DNA of 36,983 nucleotides from Ruminococcus sp. (GCF_016287535.1 NZ_JAEFAJ010000033.1:1-36983), one strand, 5' to 3'. Positions 7,927-16,547 are shown, numbered from the stretch's first letter. Notes: a model not told the origin generated them from the letters alone. Made by a program: numbers and translations.

Positions 7927-8358
7927 GTGAAATGGTATATCGACAAGCTGAAGGAGCTTGAAAAGACAGAGCCTGTTTATTCAGTGTGCGGCGACGACTG
8001 TGCGGTATGTCCGAGGTACGTTGCGGAAACCGAGGAAGAACTCAGGGAGACTGCTGAGTTCTGGTACAAGGTCGGCTGGCGTGACAGGATAGTTTCAACA
8101 GATGAGATCAGCTGCAGCGGCTGCGGAAGCAATGCTTCATGCGCTTTCGGACTGCTTCCGTGTGCACGAGAACACAGGGTCGCAGCCTGCGCGGAATGTG
8201 ACAGCTTCAAGTGCGGCAGGATACACGAAATGCTCGAAAATTCGGCGAAAAGTCAGGAAGCCTGCAGGGCTGCCTGCGATACCGGAGAGGAGTTTATGAT
8301 GATATACCGGTCTTTCTGGGAGAAGGAAAAGAACCTTAAAAAAATGCTCCTCGAATGA
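7927..8358 (+). CDS. Cysteine-rich DUF3795-like protein
   Basis: Protein of about 143 residues rich in paired cysteines: CGDDCAVCPRY near the start, CSGCGSNASC, LLPCAREH, then CAECDSFKC. This spacing is that of DUF3795-type putative metal-binding (zinc or iron-sulfur) proteins, whose function is unknown. The start is uncertain: GTG 7927 has AAAGG 10 nt upstream, and TTG 7903 would add eight residues with no ribosome site. There is no ATG near the beginning. The cysteines suggest a structural metal or redox role; that is inference. Confidence 0.7.
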   Translation: MKWYIDKLKELEKTEPVYSVCGDDCAVCPRYVAETEEELRETAEFWYKVGWRDRIVSTDEISCSGCGSNASCAFGLLPCAREHRVAACAECDSFKCGRIHEMLENSAKSQEACRAACDTGEEFMMIYRSFWEKEKNLKKMLLE

Positions 8359-8431
8359 ACACCTGTTCTTTTTCAACAGGCTGTTGAATTGTGTGTTTAA
8401 ACATCAATTGGCAATTCATTTATGTTGAAAA

Positions 8432-8452
8432 TGTGGAAAACTCTGTGGATAA
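8432..8452 (-). promoter_or_regulatory. Pair of DnaA-box-like sites
   Basis: The plus strand reads TGTGGAAAA (8432-8440) and TGTGGATAA (8444-8452). On the minus strand these are TTTTCCACA and the consensus DnaA box TTATCCACA. They are followed by an A/T-rich stretch. Only two boxes are seen, so this is not a full origin. Confidence 0.45.
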
Positions 8453-8627
8453 CCGTAACTTCGCCTTTAATTTTTAAACCTTGCAAATGGAAAAAAATTT
8501 TTATTCATTTCACGGCGGATATTTTCCGGCGGGTGTTATACGATGAGTTTATATCACTGAGATTATGATAAAAATCAAAAGAAAGACAAAAAAATGACGA
8601 TCAAAAAATATGAAAGGAGCCGCAAAA

Positions 8628-9494
8628 ATGGCTAAAAAAACAGGACACGTTGCAGTACCTTTTCTGCTCACTATCTTCATAGGACTTCTGATCCTCGGAG
8701 GCGGCGCGATGTTTGCCTGGAATTACTGGGGACTCGGAAAAAGCAATGAACCCACAGCTCCCGTGCCGAGAAAGGTGGGAGTAGTTTCCGAAGAAGACAA
8801 TCACACATTGCTCCTTGTTCTTGAACCTCAGGAGTACTGTCCGCCCACATTCGTGCTTGTACGTTCCATGCCCATAAAGAAGCAGCTGGTATTTATCGGT
8901 ATCCCTTCAAATACTATCGCTATCGCAAACGGCGGTCAGGCAAGCCTTATCGACAGCTATAATACAGGCGGTGCGGAATCGGCGGCAAAATTCGTGGAAT
9001 CAGTATTCGGTGAGAAGATCGACAAGTACGCGCAGTTCAACGGTGACGCATTCAAGAGCGCCTGCGATATCTTCGGCGGCGTATCCTATCCTGTGAACGC
9101 TGATATCGCCGGCTTCAAGAACGACGGCAGCAATCAGTACCTCAACAGCGATCAGGCGCTTACATTCGTTACATATACCATGTTCAAGGACGGAGAGAGC
9201 GAGCGTGCGTTCACTGCTTCATCGCTCATCTCATCAATGGTGAATCAGGCGGACGGACAGAATATCGCCGGCAACCTTGACCTCAGCTTCAATACTGTAA
9301 TAAACAAGCTCCAGACGAATATCACCTCCGTTGACTTCAAGGAACACAAGAACGCTATAAAATTCATGTTTGAACACGGCAACTCCATAGCTGTGACCAT
9401 CACAGTGGACGGTGTTATATCAGGCAGCGATTTCATCATAAGCGAAAGCTTCATCAAGAGCATACAGGAAAAGTATTTCGGCGATAAGAAATGA
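8628..9494 (+). CDS. LCP-like membrane-anchored protein lacking catalytic arginines
   Basis: 288 residues with one N-terminal membrane anchor (about residues 8-32) and an extracellular domain. The order of elements resembles the LytR-CpsA-Psr (LCP) domain: HTLLLVLEP, FIGIPSNTIA in the place of the usual IPRDT, and LNSDQALTFV in the place of the GxxALxYxRxR helix. The conserved arginines that bind the polyprenyl pyrophosphate are absent, so it is probably not an active cell-wall polymer ligase. I chose ATG 8628 because GGAG lies 8 nt upstream; 8610 has no such site. Its stop overlaps the tatD start by ATGA. The LCP assignment is from pattern only. Confidence 0.65.
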   Translation: MAKKTGHVAVPFLLTIFIGLLILGGGAMFAWNYWGLGKSNEPTAPVPRKVGVVSEEDNHTLLLVLEPQEYCPPTFVLVRSMPIKKQLVFIGIPSNTIAIANGGQASLIDSYNTGGAESAAKFVESVFGEKIDKYAQFNGDAFKSACDIFGGVSYPVNADIAGFKNDGSNQYLNSDQALTFVTYTMFKDGESERAFTASSLISSMVNQADGQNIAGNLDLSFNTVINKLQTNITSVDFKEHKNAIKFMFEHGNSIAVTITVDGVISGSDFIISESFIKSIQEKYFGDKK

Positions 9495-10258
9495 CAGGGA
9501 TATTTGATACACACGCACATTACGCCGACAGCGCATTTGACGCTGACAGGGAGCAGGTGCTGAATGAGCTCCCGGACAAAGGCGTGAAGCTTGTCATGCT
9601 GGCGGCTTCGGGGCTTGATGATTCAGCTGAGAATATGCGGCTTGCACAGAAGTACGATTATATCTACGCAGCGGCAGGTGTTCACCCCGAAAGCATTGAT
9701 GAAACTCCTGCGGACTATCTTGACAGGCTCCGTGAGATGACAGCTTCCGGGCCGAAAATAAAAGCGGTAGGCGAGATAGGTCTCGATTATCACTATGAGG
9801 GCTATGACCGTGATGCGCAGATACGCTTTTTCCGTGAGCAGCTTGAGCTTGCGGCAGAGCTTGATATGCCGGTGATAGTCCACAGCAGGGACGCGACCGA
9901 GGATACTGTGGATATTCTCAGGGAGTACCGTCCACGGGGCGTGGTACACTGCTTCAGCGGCTCTGCCGAAACGGCAAGGGAGATACTGAAGCTGGGAATG
10001 TATATCGGTTTTACAGGTGTGCTAACATTCAGAAACGCGAAGAAAGCGCTTAAAGCTCTTGAAGCTGTTCCTGCGGACAGACTTCTCATGGAGACCGACT
10101 GCCCGTATATGGCGCCGGAGCCCTTCAGAGGAAAGCGCAGCGACAGCTCCATGATAGCGTATACTGCTGCGAAGGCAGCTGAGATAAAGGGAATGCCGAC
10201 GCAGGAGCTCATAGATATCACCTGTAAAAACGGAATGAAAATGTATGGCATAGAATAA
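9491..10258 (+). CDS. tatD: TatD-family metal-dependent hydrolase
   Basis: Metal-dependent hydrolase of the amidohydrolase fold; family members are 3'-5' DNA/RNA exonucleases or quality-control nucleases. It has 255 residues, the normal size. Metal ligands are seen as DTHAHY (H8, H10), GEIGLDYH (Glu), PVIVHSRDA (His), VVHCFSG (His) and METDCPY (Asp). The start overlaps the preceding stop by 4 nt and the PP2C gene begins 16 nt after the stop, so the three genes form one operon. Confidence 0.95.
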   Translation: MTGIFDTHAHYADSAFDADREQVLNELPDKGVKLVMLAASGLDDSAENMRLAQKYDYIYAAAGVHPESIDETPADYLDRLREMTASGPKIKAVGEIGLDYHYEGYDRDAQIRFFREQLELAAELDMPVIVHSRDATEDTVDILREYRPRGVVHCFSGSAETAREILKLGMYIGFTGVLTFRNAKKALKALEAVPADRLLMETDCPYMAPEPFRGKRSDSSMIAYTAAKAAEIKGMPTQELIDITCKNGMKMYGIE

Positions 10259-10274
10259 AGAGAGGAGGAGAGAA

Positions 10275-11024
10275 ATGTATTACTGCTGCGGAGTGACGGA
10301 AAAGGGCATAATGCCCCATAATGAGGACGCACTGCTCATAAACGGCAGCGTGATAGATTCAGGCTCCTCCGAACTGACTGCTGAGGCTCCGTTTTTAGCG
10401 GCTGTCTCCGACGGCGTATCCGGTGAGCGCTCAGGAGAGCTCGCTTCAAGAATGTGCCTTGAAATGCTCCGTGACAAGGGCTTTTCCGATATCTCCGACC
10501 TTGAATCGGACCTTATGGCGGTTCATCGCGGACTTGCGGAGTACAGTGAATCAGACCCGGAAATGCACAATATGCAGGCTACTGTGTGCGGAGTCGCAGT
10601 TGACGCTGATAACAGGATATTCACGTTCAACGTGGGGGATTCACGGCTGTACCGTTTCCGCGGAGGACGTATAAAGCAGATATCCCGTGACCAGTCACTC
10701 GTTCAGCTCCTCATAGATGAGGGAGCTATAACTACAGAGGAGCGCAGGACCCATGTACACAGGAATATAATCTTCCCGGTGCTTGGCAATGTTAAGTCAG
10801 CTCCGCAGATCGACATAACGGAACTGGCGGGGGGCATGGAATACGGCGACCTTCTTCTGCTGTGTACGGACGGTCTCTCGGACTATGTTTCCGTGCTCGA
10901 TATCGAAGAGATACTGGAAATGCCTAAGAGCATGAAGACACGTCTCCACCTCCTTGTTGACAAGGCTCTCGAAAGCGGCAGCAAGGATAATATAACAGTT
11001 ATAGCTATAGTATATACCGAATAA
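10275..11024 (+). CDS. PP2C-type serine/threonine protein phosphatase
   Basis: 249 residues with the metal-binding motifs of PPM/PP2C phosphatases: MPHNEDALLI (about 14-23), AVSDGVSGE, NVGDSRLYRFR, SRDQSLVQLL, LCTDGLSDYV and GSKDNITVI at the end. It would remove phosphate from Ser/Thr residues in the cytosol. No PASTA kinase gene is adjacent, although PP2C and kinase genes are often paired in Firmicutes. The ribosome site GGAGGAG lies 5-6 nt before ATG. It is the last gene of the LCP-like/tatD operon and a strong terminator follows. Confidence 0.93.
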   Translation: MYYCCGVTEKGIMPHNEDALLINGSVIDSGSSELTAEAPFLAAVSDGVSGERSGELASRMCLEMLRDKGFSDISDLESDLMAVHRGLAEYSESDPEMHNMQATVCGVAVDADNRIFTFNVGDSRLYRFRGGRIKQISRDQSLVQLLIDEGAITTEERRTHVHRNIIFPVLGNVKSAPQIDITELAGGMEYGDLLLLCTDGLSDYVSVLDIEEILEMPKSMKTRLHLLVDKALESGSKDNITVIAIVYTE

Positions 11025-11057
11025 AACTGCACGCGGATAAGGCTGTGCAGTTTTTTT
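11024..11057 (+). terminator. Terminator of the LCP-like/tatD/PP2C operon
   Basis: The stem AAACTGCAC (11024-11032) / GTGCAGTTT (11045-11053) continues into a T7 run ending at 11057. It starts at the last base of the stop codon. Confidence 0.92.
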
Positions 11058-11176
11058 GCAGATATGGACGGAGCTTTAAAAACAGCGGAATATGTAACTA
11101 TTAGCACAGAGATATCTTCTTTTTTTGCACCTTTTGCCAAAAAATTAACGAACTATAAAAAAATCGCTTTTTGATA

Positions 11177-11205
11177 TTGACTTATCCTGATTAAAGGAGT
11201 ATAAT
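11177..11205 (+). promoter_or_regulatory. Sigma-A promoter of serC
   Basis: TTGACT (11177-11182), 17-bp spacer, TATAAT (11200-11205). The predicted leader is about 50 nt. No riboswitch or attenuator is visible in it. Confidence 0.87.
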
Positions 11206-11261
11206 TTATATTGTATTGCAAATACTACTTATTTAACATATCAATCTGGAGGTTTTTTAAC

Positions 11262-12344
11262 ATGAGCAGAGTTTATAACTTCAGCGCAGGTCCTGCAGTT
11301 CTTCCCGAAGAAGTTCTCAGGGAATGTGCAGAGGAAATGATGGATTACAAGGGATGCGGTATGTCCGTAATGGAGATGTCCCACCGTTCAAAGGTATATG
11401 ATGAGATCATCAAGGACGCAGAGAAGGATCTCCGCGACCTTATGAATATCCCCGATAACTATAAAGTAATTTTCGTACAGGGCGGCGCTTCACTGGTATT
11501 CGCAGGTGTTCCTATGAACCTTATGAAGAAGGGCAAGGCTGCTTACATCATCACTGGTCAGTGGGCAAAGAAGGCTGCTCAGGAAGCTGAGAAGTACGGC
11601 GAGGTAGTAAGGGTGGCTTCATCTGCTGACAAGACCTTCTCCTATATCCCGGACTGCTCAGATCTTGATATCCCCGACGATGTGGATTATGTATATATAT
11701 GCGAGAACAATACTATCTACGGTACAAAGTTCTGGGAGCTCCCCAACACAAAGGGTCACGAGCTCGTTGCTGACGTAAGCTCATGCTTCCTCTCAGAGCC
11801 TGTTGACGTTACAAAGTACGGCGTTATCTACGGCGGCGTTCAGAAGAACGTTGGTCCTTCAGGCGTACAGATCATAATTGTCCGTGAGGACCTCATCGCT
11901 GACGGTCCCGCACTCAAGTGTACTCCTACAATGATGGACTGGAAGATACAGGCTGACAACGAGTCACTTTACAATACTCCTCCCTGCTACGGCATCTACG
12001 TATGCGGCAAGGTATTCAAGTGGATAAAGAAAATGGGCGGCCTTGAGGCTATGAAGAAGCACAACGAGAAGAAGGCAAAGATCCTTTACGATTTCCTTGA
12101 CAGCAGCAAGATGTTCAAGGGCACTGTTGAGAAGAAGGACCGCTCACTCATGAATGTTCCCTTCATCACAGGCAATGAGGAGCTGGACAAGAAGTTCGTT
12201 GCCGAGTCAAAGGCAGCAGGCTTCGAGAACCTCAAGGGTCACAGAACAGTAGGCGGCATGAGAGCTTCCATCTACAACGCAATGCCTATCGAGGGCGTTG
12301 AAAAGCTCGTAGCATTCATGAAGAAGTTCGAGGAAGAAAACTCA
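11262..12344 (+). CDS. serC: Phosphoserine aminotransferase
   Basis: PLP enzyme that converts 3-phosphohydroxypyruvate and glutamate to phosphoserine and 2-oxoglutarate in serine synthesis. It has 361 residues, the normal size. The start MSRVYNFSAGPAVLPEEVL is the family signature, MSHRS and GGASL follow, and the PLP lysine is about K195 in GGVQKNVGPSG. I chose ATG 11262 because GGAGG lies 9 nt upstream; the longer frame from 11211 has none. serA follows 163 bp downstream on the same strand with a family-2 repeat between them. Codons are highly biased, as in serA and rpsL, suggesting high expression. The end given includes the stop; the frame may close at 12347. Confidence 0.95.
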
Positions 12345-12352
12345 TAATTTTT

Positions 12353-12472
12353 CAAATTCGGAATGCAGAATTAGGAATTAAAGGTATCGCCTGCGGCGGT
12401 ATATCTGAAATAAGCTGTAAGTTGATTTATAATTTGTACGCGCAAGCGTACACATCAATTCCGAATTGATTT
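12353..12472. repeat. Heptad-armed palindrome, family 2 (copy 1)
   Basis: The left arm has words of the GGAATTC/GGAATTA type (TTCGGAATGC, TTAGGAATTA). The core has two hairpins: TATCGCC-TGC-GGCGGTA (12385-12401, one wobble) and TGTACGC-GCAA-GCGTACA (12435-12452, GNRA loop). The right arm is ATCAATTCCGAATTGATT. It lies between serC and serA and has no T-run, so read-through is possible. Confidence 0.78.
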
Positions 12473-12507
12473 CAAGCTCTAATAAATAAGGAAAGAGGTT
12501 TACTGAA

Positions 12508-13668
12508 ATGTACAAGATACAGACTTTAAATAAGATCTCAGATATCGGAACAGACATATTTGACAAGAGCAAGTACTCAGTATCCGAGGACTGCGCCAAT
12601 CCGGACGCTATAATGGTACGTTCCGCAAAAATGCATGATATGCAGTTCGGCGACAACCTTCTTGCTATCGCACGTGCAGGTGCAGGCGTGAACAATATCC
12701 CCGTTGAGCGCTGCGCTCAGGAGGGTATCTGCGTATTCAACACTCCCGGCGCTAACTCAAACGCTGTTAAGGAGCTTGCTATTTGCGCACTTCTCCTTTC
12801 TTCAAGAAAGATAGTTGAGGCAGCTTCATGGGCAGCTTCACTCAAGGGCACACCCGACGCTCCCAAGACAGTTGAGGGCGGCAAGTCAAAGTTCGCAGGT
12901 CCTGAGATCGCAGGCAAGACCCTCGGTATCATCGGTCTCGGCGCTATCGGCGGAAAGATCGCAAACGCTGCCGAGTTACTGGGCATGAAGGTCATCGGTT
13001 ACGACCCGTACCTTTCTGTAGGCGCTGCGCTTCACCTTGAGCCGTCTGTAAAGATCGTTACAAACATAAACGAGATATATGAGAACAGTGATTATATCAC
13101 TATACATATGCCTTACACTCCTCAGACAAAGAACACTATCGACGCTGAGCAGATTGCTATGATGAAGGACGGCGTTCGTCTCATCAACCTCGCGAGAGGA
13201 GAGCTCATCAACAGCGAGGCAGTAGTAAAGGCTATCGCTGACGGCAAGGTAGCTAAGTACGTTACAGACTTTGCTGACGATGTTGTACTTGGCGTTGACG
13301 ATGTTATCGTTCTTCCTCACCTTGGCGCTTCAACTCCGGAGAGCGAGGACAACTGTGCGGTTATGGCTGCTGAGGAGCTTATCGAGTACCTCGAAAACGG
13401 AAATATCAAGAACAGTGTAAATCTTCCCAACGCTTCAATGAACGCAGTTGGCACAAAGGTATGCATTATCCACAAGAATGTTCCCACGACAATTGCTTCC
13501 ATCACATCAGTAGTGGGCAATGAGGGAATCAATATCGAGAATATGGTAAACGCTTCCAAGAAGGATTTCGCTTACACAATGCTCGATGTTACAGGCGATG
13601 TACCTCCTGCGGTTGAAGGCAAGATAAACGCAGTTGACGGCGTTATCAGAGTAAGAGTTATCAAGTAA
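12508..13668 (+). CDS. serA: D-3-phosphoglycerate dehydrogenase
   Basis: First enzyme of serine synthesis, oxidising 3-phosphoglycerate with NAD. It has 386 residues. The NAD-binding loop GLGAIGG is near residues 143-149; catalytic motifs are NLARGELIN (Arg), a following Glu, and VLPHLGASTPESE (His). A C-terminal ACT domain (about 315-386, TTIASITSVVGNEGINIENM) suggests feedback by serine. The ribosome site GAAAGAGG lies before ATG. It follows serC, which makes the usual clostridial serC-serA unit, and ends at a strong terminator. Confidence 0.96.
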   Translation: MYKIQTLNKISDIGTDIFDKSKYSVSEDCANPDAIMVRSAKMHDMQFGDNLLAIARAGAGVNNIPVERCAQEGICVFNTPGANSNAVKELAICALLLSSRKIVEAASWAASLKGTPDAPKTVEGGKSKFAGPEIAGKTLGIIGLGAIGGKIANAAELLGMKVIGYDPYLSVGAALHLEPSVKIVTNINEIYENSDYITIHMPYTPQTKNTIDAEQIAMMKDGVRLINLARGELINSEAVVKAIADGKVAKYVTDFADDVVLGVDDVIVLPHLGASTPESEDNCAVMAAEELIEYLENGNIKNSVNLPNASMNAVGTKVCIIHKNVPTTIASITSVVGNEGINIENMVNASKKDFAYTMLDVTGDVPPAVEGKINAVDGVIRVRVIK

Positions 13669-13711
13669 AAAAGCAGAGCCCGATTTTTAGACGGGTACGT
13701 ATACAGAAGTT

Positions 13712-13754
13712 TTGCCCCGAAGCACTGTTGAGCGCTTCGGGGCAATGTTTTTTT
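13712..13754 (+). terminator. Terminator of the serC-serA unit
   Basis: The perfect 12-bp stem TTGCCCCGAAGC (13712-13723) / GCTTCGGGGCAA (13734-13745) is followed by TG and T7. Confidence 0.94.
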
Positions 13755-13767
13755 GTGAGTAGTAAGT

Positions 13768-13896
13768 ATTTAGTTGAGAGTTGATAGTGGAGAGTGGAGA
13801 GTTAATGAGTTCGCTGCGCTCATATTATTTAAATTATATCGCCGCAGGCGATACACCACAACTGTCAACTCTCAATTCTCAACTCTGAACTAAATC
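13768..13896. repeat. Heptad-armed palindrome, family 1 (copy 3, inverted)
   Basis: Reverse-oriented copy. The left arm is AGTTGAG/AGTTGAT/AGTGGAG words. The core order is reversed: TGAGTTCGCTGCGCTCA, ATTATTTAAATTA, then TATCGCC-GCA-GGCGATA (13837-13853). The right arm is complementary words to CTAAATC (13890-13896). Confidence 0.86.
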
Positions 13897-13899
13897 ATA

Positions 13900-13916
13900 A
13901 TTTTGCTTCGCAAAAT
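13900..13916. repeat. AT-rich hairpin fused to a stop codon
   Basis: ATTTTGC (13900-13906) pairs with GCAAAAT (13910-13916) around TTC. The TGA stop of the minus-strand gene (13916-13918) overlaps its edge. Confidence 0.65.
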
Positions 13917-14644
13917 CACATATTCCTGCTGTCGGTATAGCGTTTGTTTGAGCTGAGCAGCAGTGCCGAAAGGAGCATATATGACTTTGTAGCCGCAACG
14001 AACCTGTAAATATCAGGATCTTCTGACATATATATCTTCAGCAGGAAGCGCGAGACTACAAGCACAAAGCCAAAAGCCACCAGCAGACGGCTCTGTGATA
14101 TCGTGAAGCCTGTTACTATCATCCATATCATCAGGACAAAGAAAACGACTACAAGAAAAGACGCAAACAGCTCCATAACCATTATCCCGCAGAGAAAACG
14201 GTCTTTTTCGTGTATGATATGACGGTAATTCCTGAGATCAAGCATGATCTGGGAAAATTCCGCTATTATTCCCACTACCGGAAACGGAATGAGCAGTCCG
14301 GCTTTTTTTCTGAATGCGAATGCGATGATGAAAAGCGCAAACGTCAGAGGAATGAACAGATCATAGATAAGCGAGTTGAAGGCTATAACAGCAGGCGAAG
14401 GCTGGATCATTCCGAGCAGGCTGCTGTATTTCATGAACATTTCCGTATCAATATCCGAAAAGCGGACGATACCGCATACAGCGCATATCATCGTGTATAC
14501 GCAGGACAGTACGAGGAAAACATAAAATAATATGTAACCCGTAAGCTTGTATTTCCTGCGGTCAGCGCCTTTTATTTCTTCGCATACCGGACATTTTTCC
14601 GCATTTTCATCTATTCTGCTCCCGCATTTGGGACAGATACGCAT
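13916..14644 (-). CDS. Zinc-ribbon membrane protein
   Basis: 242 residues. The N-terminus carries a zinc ribbon, CPKCGSRIDENAEKCPVC (about 4-21), followed by about six membrane segments. No known domain is recognised beyond the zinc ribbon, which is common in clostridial membrane proteins of unknown role. The start is ATG 14644 in the arrangement TAATG with the stop of the upstream metallo-hydrolase gene, which means translational coupling; the longer frame would need TTG 14656. The stop codon overlaps an AT hairpin attached to a family-1 repeat. Confidence 0.75.
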   Translation of the reverse strand: MRICPKCGSRIDENAEKCPVCEEIKGADRRKYKLTGYILFYVFLVLSCVYTMICAVCGIVRFSDIDTEMFMKYSSLLGMIQPSPAVIAFNSLIYDLFIPLTFALFIIAFAFRKKAGLLIPFPVVGIIAEFSQIMLDLRNYRHIIHEKDRFLCGIMVMELFASFLVVVFFVLMIWMIVTGFTISQSRLLVAFGFVLVVSRFLLKIYMSEDPDIYRFVAATKSYMLLSALLLSSNKRYTDSRNM

Positions 14645-16239
14645 TACAGTTTCCAATCGTCACAGAGCTTGTGGATAGCCTCTGTGAGCTGGCGCATATC
14701 CGCATTCGTTCTGCCGTCCGAGTCCTTGATAAGAGCGGCAAGGCGGTCCGAAGCGGCGATAAGGTCGCTGTAGGCGATATTGAAGTTTGCTGTATTCTTC
14801 CTCTTGGGTATCGGTATGGGCTCGGCGTCTACAGTTATCTCATTTTCCGCGATATCGAACTCCGCACCGCTGAATGGTACATACACATCAACGCCAAGTT
14901 CGTCCCGGAGACGCTGCGCAAAGCTCTCGGAGGAGCTTGCCTCGCCGTGGTTGACGAAGAAGCGCTGAACGCCTGATACAGCTCTTGCCCAGTCCATGAG
15001 ACCGTTCACATCGGCATGACCACTGATACCGGGAAGCTGGGTTATCCTTGCCGCCACCTTGACTGTCTCGCCGAAGAGCTTTACCCGCTTGGCGCCGTCA
15101 ACAAGGGCTCTGCCGAGGGTATTTCCTGCCTGATAGCCGACGAAGAGTATGGTATTCTCCTTTTTCCAGAGATTGTGTTTGAGGTGGTGCTTGATACGGC
15201 CTGCCTCGCACATACCGCTTGCGGAGAGTATGACCTTGGGGCGCGTATCCTCGTTGATAGCGCGTGAATCATCGCTGCTGACAGTTCGGATAAGGTCGTC
15301 GAAGCTTATAGGATTTATGCCGCGGCGGACGAAGGAAAGGGCTTCCTCGTCATAGCAGCTCTCACGGTTGCTTATGAATATATCCGTAGCCTCGTTGGCG
15401 AGGGGGCTGTCCACATAGACAGGGAAGCCGTCGTGATTCCTGACAAGTCCCTCGGATTTGATATGGCGTATGAAATAGAGTATCTCCTGAGTTCTGCCCA
15501 CTGCGAATGAAGGTATGATAACGCTGCCTCCCCGGTCAAATGTCTCCTGGAGGACTTTTGCGAGGGAAGAGGTATAGTCCGTGGGAAGGTCATGGATACG
15601 GTTTCCGTATGTGGACTCTATCATAACGTAGTCGGCTGACGCGATATACTGAGGATCACGTATCAGGGGCTGGAGAGAATTGCCGATATCGCCGGAAAAA
15701 GCGATAGTTTTCGTGACTCCGTCCTCGGTGAGAGTAAGGAGTATGCTTGAGGAGCCGAGAAGGTGTCCGGCGTCGCGGAACAGCACCTTTATACCCTCGG
15801 ATATCTCGAATTCTGTGTCATAGCGGTGAGGTACAAAGAGCTCGATAGCGCCGATAGCGTCGTCCATTGTATAGAGGGGCTCGTAGTCGGGCTCGCCTCG
15901 TCTTGCAGCCTTACGGCTTCTCCATTCCGCTTCAAATTCCTGAATGTGAGCGCTGTCACGGAGCATAACGGAGCAGAGATTGGAGGTTGCCTCGGTAGCG
16001 TGTATCTCGCCCTGAAAACCGCCGGAATACAGCAGCGGAAGGAGACCGGAGTGGTCTATATGCGCGTGGGTGAGGAGAACAAAGTCGATATTTGACGGTG
16101 AAACAGGTATCTGGACGTTCTCGAAGATATCCTCACCCTGCTGCATACCGAAGTCCACAAGGAACCTCTTGCCGCAGGCTTCTATATAGGTACAGCTGCC
16201 CGTGACTTCATGGGTAGCGCCGATAAAAGTCATTTTCAT
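14644..16239 (-). CDS. Beta-CASP metallo-beta-lactamase-fold RNA hydrolase
   Basis: 531 residues of the metallo-beta-lactamase fold with a beta-CASP cap, as in YsgG/CPSF-73-like exo/endonucleases. Metal-binding motif THAHIDHSG has H58, H60, D62 and H63; later ligands are DAGHLLGS and SGDIGN, and the beta-CASP motifs are GGSVIIPSFAVGRTQEIL, SASGMCEAGRI and SGHAD. Such proteins cut or trim RNA; specificity is not predictable. A C-terminal part of about 70 residues after SGAEFDIAENEI looks like an extra linker and helix. The ribosome site AAGGAGG lies 7 nt before ATG. It is followed with overlap by the zinc-ribbon membrane protein. Confidence 0.93.
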   Translation of the reverse strand: MKMTFIGATHEVTGSCTYIEACGKRFLVDFGMQQGEDIFENVQIPVSPSNIDFVLLTHAHIDHSGLLPLLYSGGFQGEIHATEATSNLCSVMLRDSAHIQEFEAEWRSRKAARRGEPDYEPLYTMDDAIGAIELFVPHRYDTEFEISEGIKVLFRDAGHLLGSSSILLTLTEDGVTKTIAFSGDIGNSLQPLIRDPQYIASADYVMIESTYGNRIHDLPTDYTSSLAKVLQETFDRGGSVIIPSFAVGRTQEILYFIRHIKSEGLVRNHDGFPVYVDSPLANEATDIFISNRESCYDEEALSFVRRGINPISFDDLIRTVSSDDSRAINEDTRPKVILSASGMCEAGRIKHHLKHNLWKKENTILFVGYQAGNTLGRALVDGAKRVKLFGETVKVAARITQLPGISGHADVNGLMDWARAVSGVQRFFVNHGEASSSESFAQRLRDELGVDVYVPFSGAEFDIAENEITVDAEPIPIPKRKNTANFNIAYSDLIAASDRLAALIKDSDGRTNADMRQLTEAIHKLCDDWKL

Positions 16240-16264
16240 TGTATTTCCTCCTTTTGTAAATCAT

Positions 16265-16289
16265 AATTTAACGCCGCAGGCGTTAAATT
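16265..16289. repeat. AT-rich hairpin, left flank of family-2 copy
   Basis: AATTTAACGCC (16265-16275) pairs with GGCGTTAAATT (16279-16289) around GCA. It lies between the metallo-hydrolase ribosome site and the left heptad arm. Confidence 0.75.
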
Positions 16290-16426
16290 CAATTCGGAAT
16301 TCGTAATTCGGAATGCGGAATTGAATGTGTCGGCTTATGCCGACATATTAAAAAAATATTTTGATCCTGTTCGCCGAATGGCGAACACCTTTAATTCCGA
16401 ATCCCTAATTCCGAATTCCGCATTGT
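16288..16426. repeat. Heptad-armed palindrome, family 2 (copy 2)
   Basis: The left arm is AATTCGGAATTCGTAATTCG followed by GAATGCGGAATTG. The core has perfect hairpins TGTCGGC-TTAT-GCCGACA (16328-16345) and GTTCGCC-GAAT-GGCGAAC (16369-16386). The right arm is complementary words (TTAATTCCGAATCCC, TAATTCCGAATTCCGC). Hairpins at 16265 and 16427 flank it. With these it occupies 16258-16460 of the 515-bp gap between 16240 and 16754; the rest holds the DUF2975 control region. Confidence 0.86.
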
Positions 16427-16459
16427 AAATCAAAATTTTGCGGAGCAAAATTTTGATTT
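16427..16459. repeat. 15-bp AT-rich hairpin, right flank of family-2 copy
   Basis: AAATCAAAATTTTGC (16427-16441) pairs with GCAAAATTTTGATTT (16445-16459) around GGA. Confidence 0.8.
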
Positions 16460-16547
16460 ATCTTATTTATATTATATCACATTTCATGGCGATTGTCTAT
16501 AATAAAACTGTGAAAATTGACTGAAATCTGAATTTCTCTGTTACTGG

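Noticed and set aside
8432..8452. Chromosomal origin
   Set aside because: Only two DnaA boxes are seen and dnaA, dnaN or rpmH are not adjacent.
12353..12472. Riboswitch or T-box between serC and serA
   Set aside because: The sequence is a member of the family-2 repeats found elsewhere; no T-box or known riboswitch core is present.
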